This document shows, in pieces, positions 1 to 8,404 of a stretch of 64,000 nt of DNA (position 1 is the first letter of the stretch; the number at the start of each line of letters is the position of its first letter). The notes beneath the pieces are model-generated. The model was not told the origin of the DNA. It searched no databases and saw only the letters and a list, made by a program, of their open reading frames with translations. The DNA is taken from the NCBI RefSeq assembly GCF_036206005.1, contig NZ_CP108143.1, positions 496,001-560,000 on the forward strand, written 5' to 3'. The translations under genes and the position numbers were made by a program. Source of the stretch: Streptomyces sp. NBC_00178. Its GTDB lineage: Bacteria; Actinomycetota; Actinomycetes; Streptomycetales; Streptomycetaceae.

Positions 1-186
1 GGCGGGGACACGCGGCTACGCTTGGCATGCCCATAGCAAGCACCCTGAACCCCACCGGATCCGGAACGTCCGATGACGGGTCAGGGTCCGCCCGGTGCAC
101 AGTCGGACGGAGCCGGCCCGATCATGTGGCCCGCGGGTCGCCACGAACCACCCGTCATGTGGCGGACGGGCTCGCACCGAGCACCG

Positions 187-1317
187 TCACCGCCGCCTCG
201 CCGACACCGGGGCAGCCGCGCCTCCCTGAGCGGCACGGCCGGGGCGCAGCGTCCAGGGCACCGGGTCGGTGTTCGTCAGCCAGCCGTCCGCGATAATCCT
301 GCGAACGGCGAAGATCCGCAGGTCGCGGGACATCTTCCCCCAGCCGAGCCCCGCGCACAGCTGCTTGACCGACGGCCCGTGGCCGTGCGCGGCGCGGAAC
401 GCCGCCGCGAACTCGGCCGCTTCGGGCCCCTGACCGGGGCGCCCGGCCGCCCATGTCGTATACGCCGCGCGCACCTTCTCGTCGAACTGGGCGGGAACCG
501 CCTTGCGCATGAAGGCCTCGGCGACCCTCACCGTCGGCAGGGCACACTCGGAACAGCCTTCGACGGCTTCGACGTGGCGCCGCAGGGCGACGCTCACGCC
601 GCCCTTCCACTCCTCCCAGGTCGGCGGCTCCGGCTCCTGTCCCGCCCGGGGCGGCACGAACGGCAGGGGCCGCATCCCCGCCAGATGCCGGACGGAGTCC
701 CCCAACAGGTAACGCGTCTGGTCCAGTTCGGTGATGAAGCCCTTGGCGACCAGTTCGGGCAGGGCGTCGCGGCAGACTTCGGGCAGGTTCGCGGGCAGCG
801 TGCCGTAGTCGTCCGCCGGCCAGTGGGCGGCCAGATGGAGCGCGGCCAGCCGGGCCGCGGACGAGGTCTTCTTCACCGGCTTGGCCGACATGGTCCGGGC
901 AGCCCATCCCGACACCCGGGAGCGCATCACCTTGCCGAACGGAAGCCGAGGTTCCGGCCCTTGCGCGAGATCGGGCACACCGATGCCCACGGGAGTGACC
1001 GTGTCGTCCCCCAGCAGCCTGTCCTGCCCTTGCCAGCCGAGGGTGGAGAGGCCGGCCACCGCGGCCCGGGCGTCCGCGAGACGCAGGGATCGCAGGTCCT
1101 GACCCGTGATGTTCCCGATGCCGCTCCGCGCCGCACGGATGGCGACGACGACGGCGAGAAGCTGCACGTCCGCTTCCTTCAGCGGCAGGCCGCTCACGTA
1201 GGCCAGCAGAGTCCGCGCCGCCTGACCTTGATCATGCGTCAGCAGGAAGGGAGGGGCGGCCGGCTTCACGACGGCGGCGGCAGGAGGCTGGGGCGAGCGG
1301 AGAGATGAGGAAGGCAC
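187..1317 (-). CDS. Hypothetical protein, 376 aa
   Basis: I do not recognise this protein. It reads with normal high-GC codon use through 376 residues from a GTG at 1317. It has no signal peptide or membrane segment. The N-terminal ~20 residues are Ala/Pro-rich and look disordered. A short Cys pair (GCSECALP, around residue 250) could bind metal or be structural. The last third (GHGPSVKQLCAGLGWGKMSRD, then RRIIADGWLT) resembles a helix-turn-helix or winged-helix segment, so a DNA-binding role is possible but unproven. No ribosome-binding site is well spaced for the chosen GTG, so a slightly later start is possible. It is divergent from the acetyltransferase at 1477. The 186 bases before it hold nothing I can assign. 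Confidence 0.6.
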   Translation of the reverse strand: MPSSSLRSPQPPAAAVVKPAAPPFLLTHDQGQAARTLLAYVSGLPLKEADVQLLAVVVAIRAARSGIGNITGQDLRSLRLADARAAVAGLSTLGWQGQDRLLGDDTVTPVGIGVPDLAQGPEPRLPFGKVMRSRVSGWAARTMSAKPVKKTSSAARLAALHLAAHWPADDYGTLPANLPEVCRDALPELVAKGFITELDQTRYLLGDSVRHLAGMRPLPFVPPRAGQEPEPPTWEEWKGGVSVALRRHVEAVEGCSECALPTVRVAEAFMRKAVPAQFDEKVRAAYTTWAAGRPGQGPEAAEFAAAFRAAHGHGPSVKQLCAGLGWGKMSRDLRIFAVRRIIADGWLTNTDPVPWTLRPGRAAQGGAAAPVSARRR

Positions 1318-1426
1318 ACCCTCTACAACGCATGGGAGAGCGCGAGGTCACCCCGCCGGGAGCGTACGGATACGTGACGTCCCGAGCAGGCCTTCGCCGC
1401 GAGGGCGTCCCAGGGGCCGTGGGCCG

Positions 1427-1442
1427 GCCCCGATATCGGGGC
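1427..1442. promoter_or_regulatory. 16-bp perfect palindrome upstream of GNAT gene
   Basis: GCCCCGATATCGGGGC is a perfect 8+8 palindrome ending 34 bp before the GNAT start codon and lying in a divergent intergenic region. Position and symmetry fit a repressor operator. No regulator is encoded next to it, and the family is unknown. Confidence 0.35.
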
Positions 1443-1476
1443 GCCCCGAGGGCGGCCCGGTGTATATCGTCGCCCG

Positions 1477-1986
1477 ATGACCGTCCTCCAACGCCTTCGC
1501 CCCGATCACGCTCCGGCGCTGCTCGCCTTCGAGCGGGAGAACCGCGCGTACTTCGCCGCTTCGGTTCCCGACAGGGGCGACGACTACTTCAGCGGATTCG
1601 CCTCGCGTCACGCCGGGTTGCTGGCCGAACAAGCGGCGGGGACGTGCCACTTCCACATCCTGGCGGACGACGACGGGGCCGTGCTGGGCCGTGTCAATCT
1701 CGTCGACGTCGCCGAAGGCTCGGCCGAGCTCGGTTACCGCATGGCCGAACGGGCCACCGGACGTGGCCTGGCCACCGCCGCGGTGCGCGAGGTCTGCAGG
1801 CTGGCCCGATCCAGGTACGGCCTGGTCGCGCTCACGGCCCGCACGACCGTCGACAACGCCGGTTCGAGGACGGTGCTCGCGCGTGCGGGGTTCGCGGAGG
1901 CCGGGACGATCACCCTGATGGGAAAGCCCGGCTTGCGCTTCGACCGCGATCTGACGGAGCCGTGCGAGGGCGCGGCCGAGCACTGA
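1477..1986 (+). CDS. GNAT family N-acetyltransferase (RimJ/RimL-like)
   Basis: This 169-residue cytosolic protein has the RimJ/RimL-type acetyltransferase layout. The N-terminal part contains FERENRAYFAASVPDRGDDYF. The middle has the strand VLGRVNLVDV. The acetyl-CoA loop region reads GYRMAERATGRGLATAAVREV at about residues 85-105, matching the family's GYwl....GkGyateAl pattern. The C-terminal part has VDNAGSRTVLARAGF, the usual N..S.rvleklGF motif. The family transfers acetyl from acetyl-CoA to a protein N-terminus or a small amine; the substrate here is unknown. The ATG at 1477 gives normal family length, although its ribosome-binding site is weak. It ends at a strong hairpin shared with the convergent PepSY gene. 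Confidence 0.85.
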   Translation: MTVLQRLRPDHAPALLAFERENRAYFAASVPDRGDDYFSGFASRHAGLLAEQAAGTCHFHILADDDGAVLGRVNLVDVAEGSAELGYRMAERATGRGLATAAVREVCRLARSRYGLVALTARTTVDNAGSRTVLARAGFAEAGTITLMGKPGLRFDRDLTEPCEGAAEH

Positions 1987-2074
1987 CGGGACAGGGGCCC
2001 TCCAGCGGCGACCCGGCGGATGCGTCCGGGGCCCGGCACTCACACCCCGGCACCGAGCGCCCGGACGCGACGCA

Positions 2075-2111
2075 CGACGGTGACGGACCGCGGGGCGGTC
2101 CGTCACCGTCG
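2075..2111. terminator. Bidirectional hairpin terminator
   Basis: Two perfect 16-nt arms (2075-2090 and 2096-2111) flank a 5-nt loop between the convergent GNAT and PepSY genes. There is no U-tract, as is usual for Streptomyces terminators. Confidence 0.75.
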
Positions 2112-2133
2112 GACGGGTTCGGGGGTGGGGTGA

Positions 2134-2946
2134 TCAGTCGTCGTCGACCTGCTCGGACGTGATCGTGCCCGTGGCGGCGTCCACGTCGAAGGTGGTCTTG
2201 TTCCAGTCCTTGGTGACCACGTCCACCTGCCAGACGACGGCCTGGCTGTCGTTCTCGTCGAGCGAGACGGAGGTGACCGTACCCTTCTGCTTGTCCGTGG
2301 CGATCTTGGCCGCCTGCTGGGGCGTCTGCTTCGCCTGGGCGAGACGGCCCGCCAGCTCCTGCTTGTCGGAATCGCTCTGGTCCGCGTCCGGCGCGGAGTC
2401 GAGGACCTTTCCGGTCACCGCGTCGATGGTCACGATGTGAGCGGTGCCGTCCTTCTCGGCGACCTCGGCGACCCACTTCGGGTTGCCGGTGGAGCTGCCG
2501 CTCGGGCTCGGGCTGCCGGAACCGCTCGGGCTGCCGCTGGGGCTGGCACTGCCACTGCCCTCGGGGCTCGGGCTGGCGCTGGAGTCGTCATCGTCGTCGA
2601 GGCCCTCGATGTCGAGGTCGGCCAGCTTGCCACCGGACACCTCGCCGACGGCCGTCGTGGCGGCCTTGTCGAAGGGGACCTTGACGGTGGAGAGCAGGTC
2701 CTTGCGCTCGGTCTGGTCCTGGGTCAGCTGCGCCGTCCCGGAGGGGCTGACACTGCCGGAAGGGCTCGTCGTCTGCTTCGGAAGGACCTTGGCGGCCTCG
2801 GAGGTCTCGGCGGCGGTCTTGTCACCGCTCTCCTGCCCGCAGCCGGTCACGAGAGTGGCGGCAAGGGCGACGCACAGGACGCCGACGACGCGGAGCCGGC
2901 GCGTACGCGAGGAAACGGTCTTGGTGCGGCGGGTCTCGAATCTCAT
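2134..2946 (-). CDS. PepSY domain lipoprotein
   Basis: This 270-residue exported lipoprotein starts with a basic n-region (RRTKTVSSRTRRLR), a hydrophobic core and a lipobox LVTGC with the lipidated Cys at about residue 36. Two PepSY-type units follow. The first is around residues 85-200 and is interrupted by a low-complexity Ser/Pro/Gly tract (SPSPEGSGSASPSGS and onwards), with VAEVAEKDGTAHIVTIDAVTGKVL closing the fold. The second is near the C-terminus (AAKIATDKQKGTVTSV to VWQVDVVTKDWNKTTFDVDAATG). PepSY domains are thought to inhibit peptidases or modulate cell-surface enzymes; the partner is unknown. The Ser/Pro linker and acidic DDDDD patch suggest a flexible extracytoplasmic tether. It is transcribed alone. 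Confidence 0.85.
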   Translation of the reverse strand: MRFETRRTKTVSSRTRRLRVVGVLCVALAATLVTGCGQESGDKTAAETSEAAKVLPKQTTSPSGSVSPSGTAQLTQDQTERKDLLSTVKVPFDKAATTAVGEVSGGKLADLDIEGLDDDDDSSASPSPEGSGSASPSGSPSGSGSPSPSGSSTGNPKWVAEVAEKDGTAHIVTIDAVTGKVLDSAPDADQSDSDKQELAGRLAQAKQTPQQAAKIATDKQKGTVTSVSLDENDSQAVVWQVDVVTKDWNKTTFDVDAATGTITSEQVDDD

Positions 2947-3072
2947 ACCCGCATGCCTAGCCGCCGCGGCGAACAGTCATGTTGCCCCGCCGGGGGGTGT
3001 CACCCGATCGACGGCCCTGTCCGCCCATTCGCCGTGGCCGCTCCCATGGGGCCGTTCGCGGCCCCCCGGACG

Positions 3073-3109
3073 CGTGATGACGCCGGTCCCGGGGACCGGC
3101 GTCATCACG
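3073..3109. terminator. Hairpin terminator of the DUF5133 gene
   Basis: Two perfect 18-nt arms (3073-3090 and 3092-3109) with a single-base centre lie just downstream of the leftward DUF5133 gene and upstream of the PepSY gene. Confidence 0.75.
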
Positions 3110-3171
3110 GGGCGGTCGGCGAGCGCCGTGCCTCTGCGGGCCGGGCGTCACCGCTCGGTCCGCGCAGCGTC

Positions 3172-3426
3172 TCAGGCGGTCAGCTGCACCTCGGACGGCG
3201 CCGCCGCAGTGCCCAGTGCGCCCGTCGAGGTCAACGTGCGCAGTTGCGCGGCGGCGACCGCGAGGGCGTCGGTGACGGTCCTCGTGCCGGTGGTGACGCA
3301 GAGGGTGTAGGAGACGTCCTCGAGTGTGCGGCTGCTCTGAGAAGTCCCCAGCCGTGCATGGGCGCTTCGCGCCGTCTCGTAGCGCTTGACGAGATTTCGC
3401 AGCGTTGCGGGATTGGCCATCAGCAC
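3172..3426 (-). CDS. DUF5133 family small protein
   Basis: This 84-residue protein reads V/M-LMANPATLRNLVKRYETARS at its start. That matches DUF5133, a small family common in Streptomyces. The GTG at 3426 is chosen because it gives the family's M-L-M start and is preceded by GAGAGGA at good spacing; the ATG two codons later is the alternative. It is helical, cytosolic and has no known function. A longer open frame runs far upstream in this phase but lacks coding character there. It ends before an 18-bp-arm hairpin. Confidence 0.8.
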   Translation of the reverse strand: MLMANPATLRNLVKRYETARSAHARLGTSQSSRTLEDVSYTLCVTTGTRTVTDALAVAAAQLRTLTSTGALGTAAAPSEVQLTA

Positions 3427-3702
3427 GGCAGTTCCTCTCCACGGGGCGGCCGGGAGCCCGTGGGCCCCGCGCCGACGAAAACCGATCGCGCCGGCGGTTG
3501 CGCCTGGCGTCACGGGCGGCCGTGCGAAGCCGACAGCACGCGTCCGATCCCTTGCAGACGATGGTCGCCCCCGTTCACCCTTTCCGCATCCGCAATCACC
3601 GAGGGTCACACGACCGTTCTTCCCCAAGCGTCGCGCTCCGGGGTGAGAAACAATGGGTGTGACGGGCCGGCGGCTGCCGCACGAGCCCGGGCGGAGGTCG
3701 AC

Positions 3703-3957
3703 ATGGAGTATCCGGAGAGTTACGAACTCATCTTCCAGGCGACGGGCGCCACGGACGACGTGGTCGTCGTCCACCTGACGGCGCGATCCGGCGCGGGTGG
3801 CTACCCGGTGTACGCCGACGAGACGGGCATCGTACGGGCCGAGATCAGCGAGCGCGGCGAAGTGCGCATGCAAGCCAGCGGAGGTCACCAGGTCCTGGGG
3901 GTCCCGCTGCTCGCCCGCCCGCTGAGCCACGGAACGGCGGGACACCGCGCCGACTGA
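3703..3957 (+). CDS. DUF6296 family small protein
   Basis: This 84-residue protein (MEYPESYELIFQATGATDD, then VYADETGIVRAEISERGEV) matches my memory of DUF6296, a small Streptomyces family of unknown function. It is beta-rich and cytosolic, with no membrane or export signal. The ATG at 3703 is chosen because coding character and family similarity begin there; the open frame extends much farther upstream only because stops are rare at this GC. GCGGAGGTCG lies just upstream as a ribosome-binding site. The 276 bases between this gene and DUF5133 hold no other gene that I can see. Confidence 0.75.
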   Translation: MEYPESYELIFQATGATDDVVVVHLTARSGAGGYPVYADETGIVRAEISERGEVRMQASGGHQVLGVPLLARPLSHGTAGHRAD

Positions 3958-4170
3958 GTGCTTCCGGCACCGGTGCGGGCCCCGGGTCGCGGCCGTCGTC
4001 CTTGCCGACTCCCGCCGCACCGGGGTCGAGTTCGTCGTGCTCGTAGCGGCGAGATGGTGCCGTCCTGCGGGGATGCGTCGCACCGGACGAGACAGCGCGC
4101 GACCGGCACCGAGGCGGAGGCCCGCACGCCGAGCGCGCACCCGGGCGACCGAGAGCCGGGGAACGGCAGT

Positions 4171-5127
4171 ATGGGGCGCATGATCGTGACCGTCACCCCC
4201 AATCCGAGTCTGGACCGCACCTACGAGCTGCCCGTCCTCGAACGCGGCGCCGTCCTGCGCGCGGCCTTCGACCGCGTCGATCCCGGCGGCAAGGGGGTCA
4301 ACGTCTCGCGGGCGGTCGCGGCGGCCGGACACCGCACCGTCGCCGTCGCGCCGCTCGGCGGACCCGAGGGAGCGCTGCTCGCCCGGCTCCTCGGCGGCCA
4401 CGGCGTCGAGGCAGCCGGCGTGGAGATCTCCGGCAGCACCCGGGTCAACATCACCCTTGTCGAGCCGGACGGCACCCTCACCAAGGTCAACGCCCCGGGG
4501 CCCGAGATCACACCGGCCGAGGCCGAGCGCCTGCTCGAAACCGTCCGGGTCCGGTCGGCCGACGCGGACTGGATCGCCTGCTGCGGGAGCCTGCCCCGCG
4601 GACTTCCGCCCAGCTGGTACGCCGAACTGGTCGCCCGCAGCCACCGTGCGGGCGTGCGGGTCGCCCTCGACACCTCGGGCGCGGCGCTCTCGGCAGCCCT
4701 GGGCGGACTGCCCGACGTGGTGAAGCCCAACGCGGAGGAGCTCGCCGAGGCCGTGGGCCGTCCCCTCCCGACGGTCGGTGACGCACTGGAGGCGGCGCGG
4801 GAGTTGTGCGGGCGCGGGGCCAGGTCCGTGCTCGCGAGCCTCGGCGGCGCGGGCCAGCTGCTGGTGGAACCGTCAGGAGCGTTCTTCGCCGCCGCCCGGG
4901 TGCCTGCCGTACGCAGCGATGTCGGGGCGGGAGACGCGTCACTCGCGGGTTTCCTCGCGGCCGGCGGCGCCGGGAGAGCGGCACTCGCCGCCGCTGTCGC
5001 GCATGGGGCCGCTGCCGTGCAACTGCCGGGAAGCGTCATGCCGTCCCCGGCCGACCTCGATCCCTCCGCGGTGACCGTCAGCGCCGACATCCCCTTGGAC
5101 CTGGTCCTCGCGCGGCACGCCCCGTGA
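4171..5127 (+). CDS. 1-phosphofructokinase family hexose kinase (PfkB fold)
   Basis: This enzyme is expected to phosphorylate a sugar phosphate with ATP, like fructose 1-phosphate kinase (FruK), LacC or PfkB. The start MIVTVTPNPSLDRTYEL is the family hallmark. DPGGKGVNVSRAVA at about residues 35-48 is the PfkB signature 1 region. VALDTSG and VVKPNAEEL sit mid-protein. The catalytic-base and anion-hole motif is present as SDVGAGDASLAGF at about residue 253. Length is 318 aa, normal for the family. ATG 4171 has GGGG at 10-13 bases upstream; the ATG at 4180 would give the classical MI start and is an equally likely annotation. It is not in a fru PTS operon here, so the substrate is uncertain. 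The open frame upstream of 4171 is not coding. Confidence 0.85.
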   Translation: MGRMIVTVTPNPSLDRTYELPVLERGAVLRAAFDRVDPGGKGVNVSRAVAAAGHRTVAVAPLGGPEGALLARLLGGHGVEAAGVEISGSTRVNITLVEPDGTLTKVNAPGPEITPAEAERLLETVRVRSADADWIACCGSLPRGLPPSWYAELVARSHRAGVRVALDTSGAALSAALGGLPDVVKPNAEELAEAVGRPLPTVGDALEAARELCGRGARSVLASLGGAGQLLVEPSGAFFAAARVPAVRSDVGAGDASLAGFLAAGGAGRAALAAAVAHGAAAVQLPGSVMPSPADLDPSAVTVSADIPLDLVLARHAP

Positions 5128-5261
5128 AAGCCGCGCCTCCGTCCGAACGACGTTTTCCCCGGGCCCGTGATGTCCGCCGATGTCCGCCGACGACGAAGGC
5201 GCGGCCAGGGCCTGGGGCGGCTGGATACCCTTCAGGCACTGATACCGGCCGGAGGGACTGA

Positions 5262-5699
5262 GTGGTGGAGCAGACCTGGGACCCCGCAGCCGCAGGGGTG
5301 ATGACGCTTCCCTCGGGCCGGCTGGTCCGTGGACGCGGTCTGAGGCGCCCCTTGCCGCAGGGGCCTGAACCGTCCTTCTCCGTACTCCTCCTCGGGGGAC
5401 CGCCGCCTCCTGTCGCCTGGGAGTCGCGCTGGGTGCGCTGGCCGGATTTCCGCCTCCCCGCCGACAAGAGCGCGGCCCGCGCCGCCTTCGAGGAGGCGCG
5501 GGCACGGGCCGCGGCGGAGCGGGTGGAGTTCGCCTGCTGGGGCGGGCGGGGAAGGACGGGCACGGCGCTCGCCTGCCTCGCCGTGCTGGACGGGGTGCCT
5601 GCCGCCGACGCGGTCGCCTTCGTGCGCCGGGCCTATCATCCCAAGGCGGTGGAGACCCCCTGGCAGCGACGTTACGTGCTCGGCTTCGCGGGCGGCTGA
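5262..5699 (+). CDS. Protein-tyrosine phosphatase-like protein
   Basis: This 145-residue protein carries a CX5R phosphatase loop: CWGGRGRTGTA with catalytic Cys92 and Arg98. It is followed by the helix LACLAVLDGV and by YHPKAVETPWQRRYV, typical of short dual-specificity or tyrosine phosphatase-like proteins of actinomycetes. The general-acid Asp is not obvious; DFRLPADK at about residue 64 may hold it. A GGAGGG precedes tandem GTG codons at 5262 and 5265; either may start. Its substrate could be a phosphoprotein or phosphoinositol. The 3' end overlaps the convergent gene at 5672 by 28 bp. Confidence 0.75.
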   Translation: MVEQTWDPAAAGVMTLPSGRLVRGRGLRRPLPQGPEPSFSVLLLGGPPPPVAWESRWVRWPDFRLPADKSAARAAFEEARARAAAERVEFACWGGRGRTGTALACLAVLDGVPAADAVAFVRRAYHPKAVETPWQRRYVLGFAGG

Positions 5700-6007
5700 C
5701 CGGCGGTGCCGACGGACGTCATCTCGACGGTGTGCGGAACCGGAACCGTGGCTCCGCCGCCGGCGCGTACCGCCTCGACGACGCTCTGGTGGAATGACCG
5801 GCTGGCTTCCTCGGAAGGACACGGCACCGGGCTCCCGGCCAGTGTGAACCAGTCCGAGGCCCCGCTGAACTGCACGGCGACCTCTGCCTGCCCTTCGGTC
5901 CAAGTCGTGTGTACGGTCAGATCACCGCTCACGACACCTACCTCTTCGGTGCGCACTCCGCCGGTTCCCGCGAAGACACCGAGGGTGGTCCACGATGCCC
6001 AGTTCAT
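5672..6007 (-). CDS. Hypothetical protein, 111 aa
   Basis: This is a small beta-rich protein (GDLTVHTTWTEGQAEVAVQF, then SDWFTLAGSPVPC) of unknown function and no export signal. Codon use looks normal and GAAAGG lies about 10 bases before the ATG. It reads into the 3' end of the convergent phosphatase gene by 28 bp. I am fairly sure it is a real gene because its internal sequence is well formed and balanced, but I cannot place it in a family. Confidence 0.55.
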   Translation of the reverse strand: MNWASWTTLGVFAGTGGVRTEEVGVVSGDLTVHTTWTEGQAEVAVQFSGASDWFTLAGSPVPCPSEEASRSFHQSVVEAVRAGGGATVPVPHTVEMTSVGTAGQPPAKPST

Positions 6008-6130
6008 GACGCGTCGCCTTTCGGGACGGTGACAAGCCTGTCTAGCGGACTGCTTTCGAGTATGGCACCGGGAACCGTCACCCGCACGGGTGTACCCCTG
6101 CGTATCCGGCCGGTGACGCGGCGACGCAGG

Positions 6131-6562
6131 TCAGGGATGCATGGACGCACCCTTGAGGATCTTGTCGACGGTGTTCCGCGGCCCGTACACGGCCAGCCCC
6201 ACCAGATCCAGCCCGTCCCGCGGAAGGGCCCGGACGGCCGCCCTGTTCGCCCGGTCGTGGCCGGTCGAGAACAGGTCGGAGGTGAACACCGCGAGAGTGG
6301 CGCCGCGGCTCACCGCCCTCGTGTGCGCGCTCGTGAGCAGTTCCTTGGACCCGGCGAACACGAGGACGGGCTGGCGGAACATGGGCAGGTACGGGGTGTC
6401 GTCCGCGTCGGCGTACGGTTCGCCGATCACCTCGGGAACGTGCGTGCCCAGACCGCTCACCAGGAAAGCGGTGACGTTCAGGCGCTGCCAGGTCTCCAGG
6501 TCGTCGCGGAGCAGCACCGCGATCTTGGTGTCGAAGCGGACGGGTGCGTTGTCATCGGTCAT
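6131..6562 (-). CDS. DUF2000 family protein
   Basis: This 143-residue protein starts MTDDNAPVRFDTKIAVLLRDDL, then has WQRLNVTAFLVSGL and GEPYADADDTPYLPMFRQPVLVF. This matches DUF2000, a small family related to peptidyl-tRNA hydrolase 2-like folds, with no settled role. The start at 6562 is the family start; an upstream ATG at 6670 would add non-conserved sequence. It is divergent from the AraC regulator at 6648 with an 85-bp gap. That pairing is one I recall from other actinomycete genomes and suggests the regulator controls this gene. Confidence 0.8.
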   Translation of the reverse strand: MTDDNAPVRFDTKIAVLLRDDLETWQRLNVTAFLVSGLGTHVPEVIGEPYADADDTPYLPMFRQPVLVFAGSKELLTSAHTRAVSRGATLAVFTSDLFSTGHDRANRAAVRALPRDGLDLVGLAVYGPRNTVDKILKGASMHP

Positions 6563-6647
6563 ACGGACAGGCTTCCCGGCCGCGCGGTGCGGGTCTTGTA
6601 CGAAGTTTGCGTCATGGGCGGCCGGTGGCCCTCTGTAAGCTGCACCC

Positions 6648-7454
6648 ATGGGTGCGCGTCCGGACATCACCGCGTGGCGTCCGCGGGTCGAGGGTATCGA
6701 CGAGGTCTTCCACGCCCACTTCGCGGACCACTCCTACCCCATGCACACGCACGACGCCTGGACGCTTCTGATCGTCGACGAGGGCGTGGTCCGCTACGAC
6801 CTCGACCGCCATGAGCACGGGGCGCCCAGCTCGGTCGTGACCCTGCTGCCGCCGCACGTTCCGCACAACGGGGGCGCGGTGACGCCCGCGGGATTCCGCA
6901 AGCGCGTCCTGTACCTGGACACCGGGCAGATCGACGCGGACCTCGTCGGCAGGGCGGTGGACCGGCCGGTGCTGGACGATCCGCCGCTGCGGCACCGGGT
7001 GCACCAGCTGCACCGGACGCTCGAACGGCCCGGCGACGAACTGGAGGCGCAGAGCAGGCTCGCCCTCGTCCGCGAACGCCTCGCCGCACATCTGCGCGAC
7101 GAACTCGGCGTACGCCCCCGCAAGTCCGACCGCAGGGTCGCCCACGAGCTGCGTGACCTGCTCGACCAGCACTTCGTGGAGGGACTCACCCTCCGCGAGG
7201 CGGCCGAGCGCCTGCACTGTCATCACGCCCATCTGGTACGGACGTTCAGCCGCGAGTTCGGCATGGCGCCGCATCAGTACCTGACGGGCCGCCGTGTGGA
7301 CCTGTCCCGGCGGCTGCTGCTCGGGGGCATGCGCGCACCGGACGTGGCGGCCGCGGCCGGGTTCTACGACCAGTCGCACTTCTCCCGGCACTTCAAGCGG
7401 GTGGTGGGCACCAGTCCGGGACACTACGCGCGCACGGGGGCGGCCGCGCTCTAG
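6648..7454 (+). CDS. AraC family transcriptional regulator
   Basis: This 268-residue protein has an N-terminal AraC-type cupin (residues ~10-100, with HAHFADHSYPMHTHDAWTLLIVDEG and LLPPHVPHNGG). The C-terminal AraC DNA-binding domain holds two helix-turn-helix units (LREAAERLHCHHAHLVRTFSREFG and PDVAAAAGFYDQSHFSRHFKRVVG). The latter ends in the canonical F.DQSHFsR.FKr..G..P..y signature. It probably senses a small ligand and regulates the divergent DUF2000 gene. Its TAG stop codon is supplied by the end of an IS630-family relic: the TA is the element's target dinucleotide. Removing the element would leave a TAA stop at the same codon, so the protein is intact. Confidence 0.9.
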   Translation: MGARPDITAWRPRVEGIDEVFHAHFADHSYPMHTHDAWTLLIVDEGVVRYDLDRHEHGAPSSVVTLLPPHVPHNGGAVTPAGFRKRVLYLDTGQIDADLVGRAVDRPVLDDPPLRHRVHQLHRTLERPGDELEAQSRLALVRERLAAHLRDELGVRPRKSDRRVAHELRDLLDQHFVEGLTLREAAERLHCHHAHLVRTFSREFGMAPHQYLTGRRVDLSRRLLLGGMRAPDVAAAAGFYDQSHFSRHFKRVVGTSPGHYARTGAAAL

Positions 7455-7482
7455 TGCCGCATCAAGCAACGCTTGCCCTGTT
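7452..7482. repeat. Left terminal inverted repeat of IS630 relic
   Basis: This begins TAGTGCCGCATCAAGCAACG and matches the reverse complement of 8639-8669 at 26 of 31 positions. It also encodes, leftward, the transposase C-terminus NRASVA and its TGA stop (7462-7482). Confidence 0.85.
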
Positions 7483-7596
7483 CGCCGGGCGATGGGAACC
7501 AGGTGGTCGCCGCCGGTCGATCAAGGACAGTGCTTCCATCTCCCCCGGGTTCGATGGAGAGATCGTCGGCCGGGTGCGGGGCCGCACGCGTCGCCG

Positions 7597-8358
7597 TCAG
7601 CCTTTGTCTTCGTCCTCGCACGACGGGTGGAACGTCCGCAGGCTGGGGGCCGGCATGGAGCCGGGGGTGGGGACGTCGGCTTGCTGGGCCCCGCTCGTGT
7701 ACGGCAGGTCGGAGGCGGTCTGCTTGCCTTCGAGGCCCTTCGGACCACCGAGGCGGGCCCTCACGGAATACTGCCCGTCCCCGTCGTACACGTAGGCGGC
7801 GAGATCCGGGTACCGGTCGTGGTTGTAGTCGGTGACGCCTGCGGCGCGCGGTTCGCTCAGGTCGACGTGATGGTCGCTCTGTCCACGTCCGCGGGCCGAG
7901 AACGGGCCGAGGCGCAGTTCGGAGACGGCTGGATCTATCGGGTCGTCGCCCCATGTCTTCCCGGTGGCGGCGATGAACAGGTCCAGCCAGCCGTCCCGGT
8001 CGAAGTCCGCCACCGCCGCCGACACGGTCACCGGGTGGTCACCCCGGTCGCCGACCAGTTGCTCGGGGGTCACCGAGGTGTCGGGTCCGTGAGTCGCGCC
8101 GAAGGTGATGCGGAGCCCGGAGTCGGTACCGGCGCGGGGAGCGGAGGCGGGCGAGACCTCGTCGGCCGTACCGTCACCGTTCAGGTCGGCCCGCAGACCG
8201 CCCGCCGAGGTCACACAGGTGCGGATCACGGGCCCCGCCTTCGGCCTCGGGGGCGGATCGCCGCGGCCGTCGCCGCAACCTGTCAGGAGGACGGCCGCAG
8301 ACACCAGCATCAGTGCGCCACCGGCTCGGCCGGCCCTCCGTATCCCCTTCGCTGCCAC
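7597..8358 (-). CDS. FG-GAP/VCBS repeat lipoprotein inside IS relic
   Basis: This is a 253-residue exported lipoprotein. It has an n-region with KGIRRAGRAGG, a hydrophobic core and the lipobox LLTGC. The mature part has calcium-binding-like FG-GAP/VCBS blades: DLNGDGTADE, DFDRDGWLDLFI, DYNHDRYPDLAAYVYDGDGQY. Such domains form beta-propellers that bind ligands or proteins outside the cell. GTG 8358 is chosen because GAGGGGGG lies just upstream and it gives a compact signal peptide; the longer open frame to 8604 runs through transposase remnant. The gene sits inside the IS630 relic, between the catalytic-core fragment and the last codons of the transposase, which is an unusual location. Confidence 0.8.
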   Translation of the reverse strand: MAAKGIRRAGRAGGALMLVSAAVLLTGCGDGRGDPPPRPKAGPVIRTCVTSAGGLRADLNGDGTADEVSPASAPRAGTDSGLRITFGATHGPDTSVTPEQLVGDRGDHPVTVSAAVADFDRDGWLDLFIAATGKTWGDDPIDPAVSELRLGPFSARGRGQSDHHVDLSEPRAAGVTDYNHDRYPDLAAYVYDGDGQYSVRARLGGPKGLEGKQTASDLPYTSGAQQADVPTPGSMPAPSLRTFHPSCEDEDKG

Positions 8359-8404
8359 GTAGCCCCCCTCAGGATGGTGATCAAGAGTACGCCCGCGCCG
8401 ACCC

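Noticed and set aside
3172..4644. 490-codon leftward ORF covering DUF5133, DUF6296 and the kinase start
   Set aside because: Only its last 84 residues look like a protein (DUF5133). The rest is antisense to two real genes and Arg/Gly-rich.
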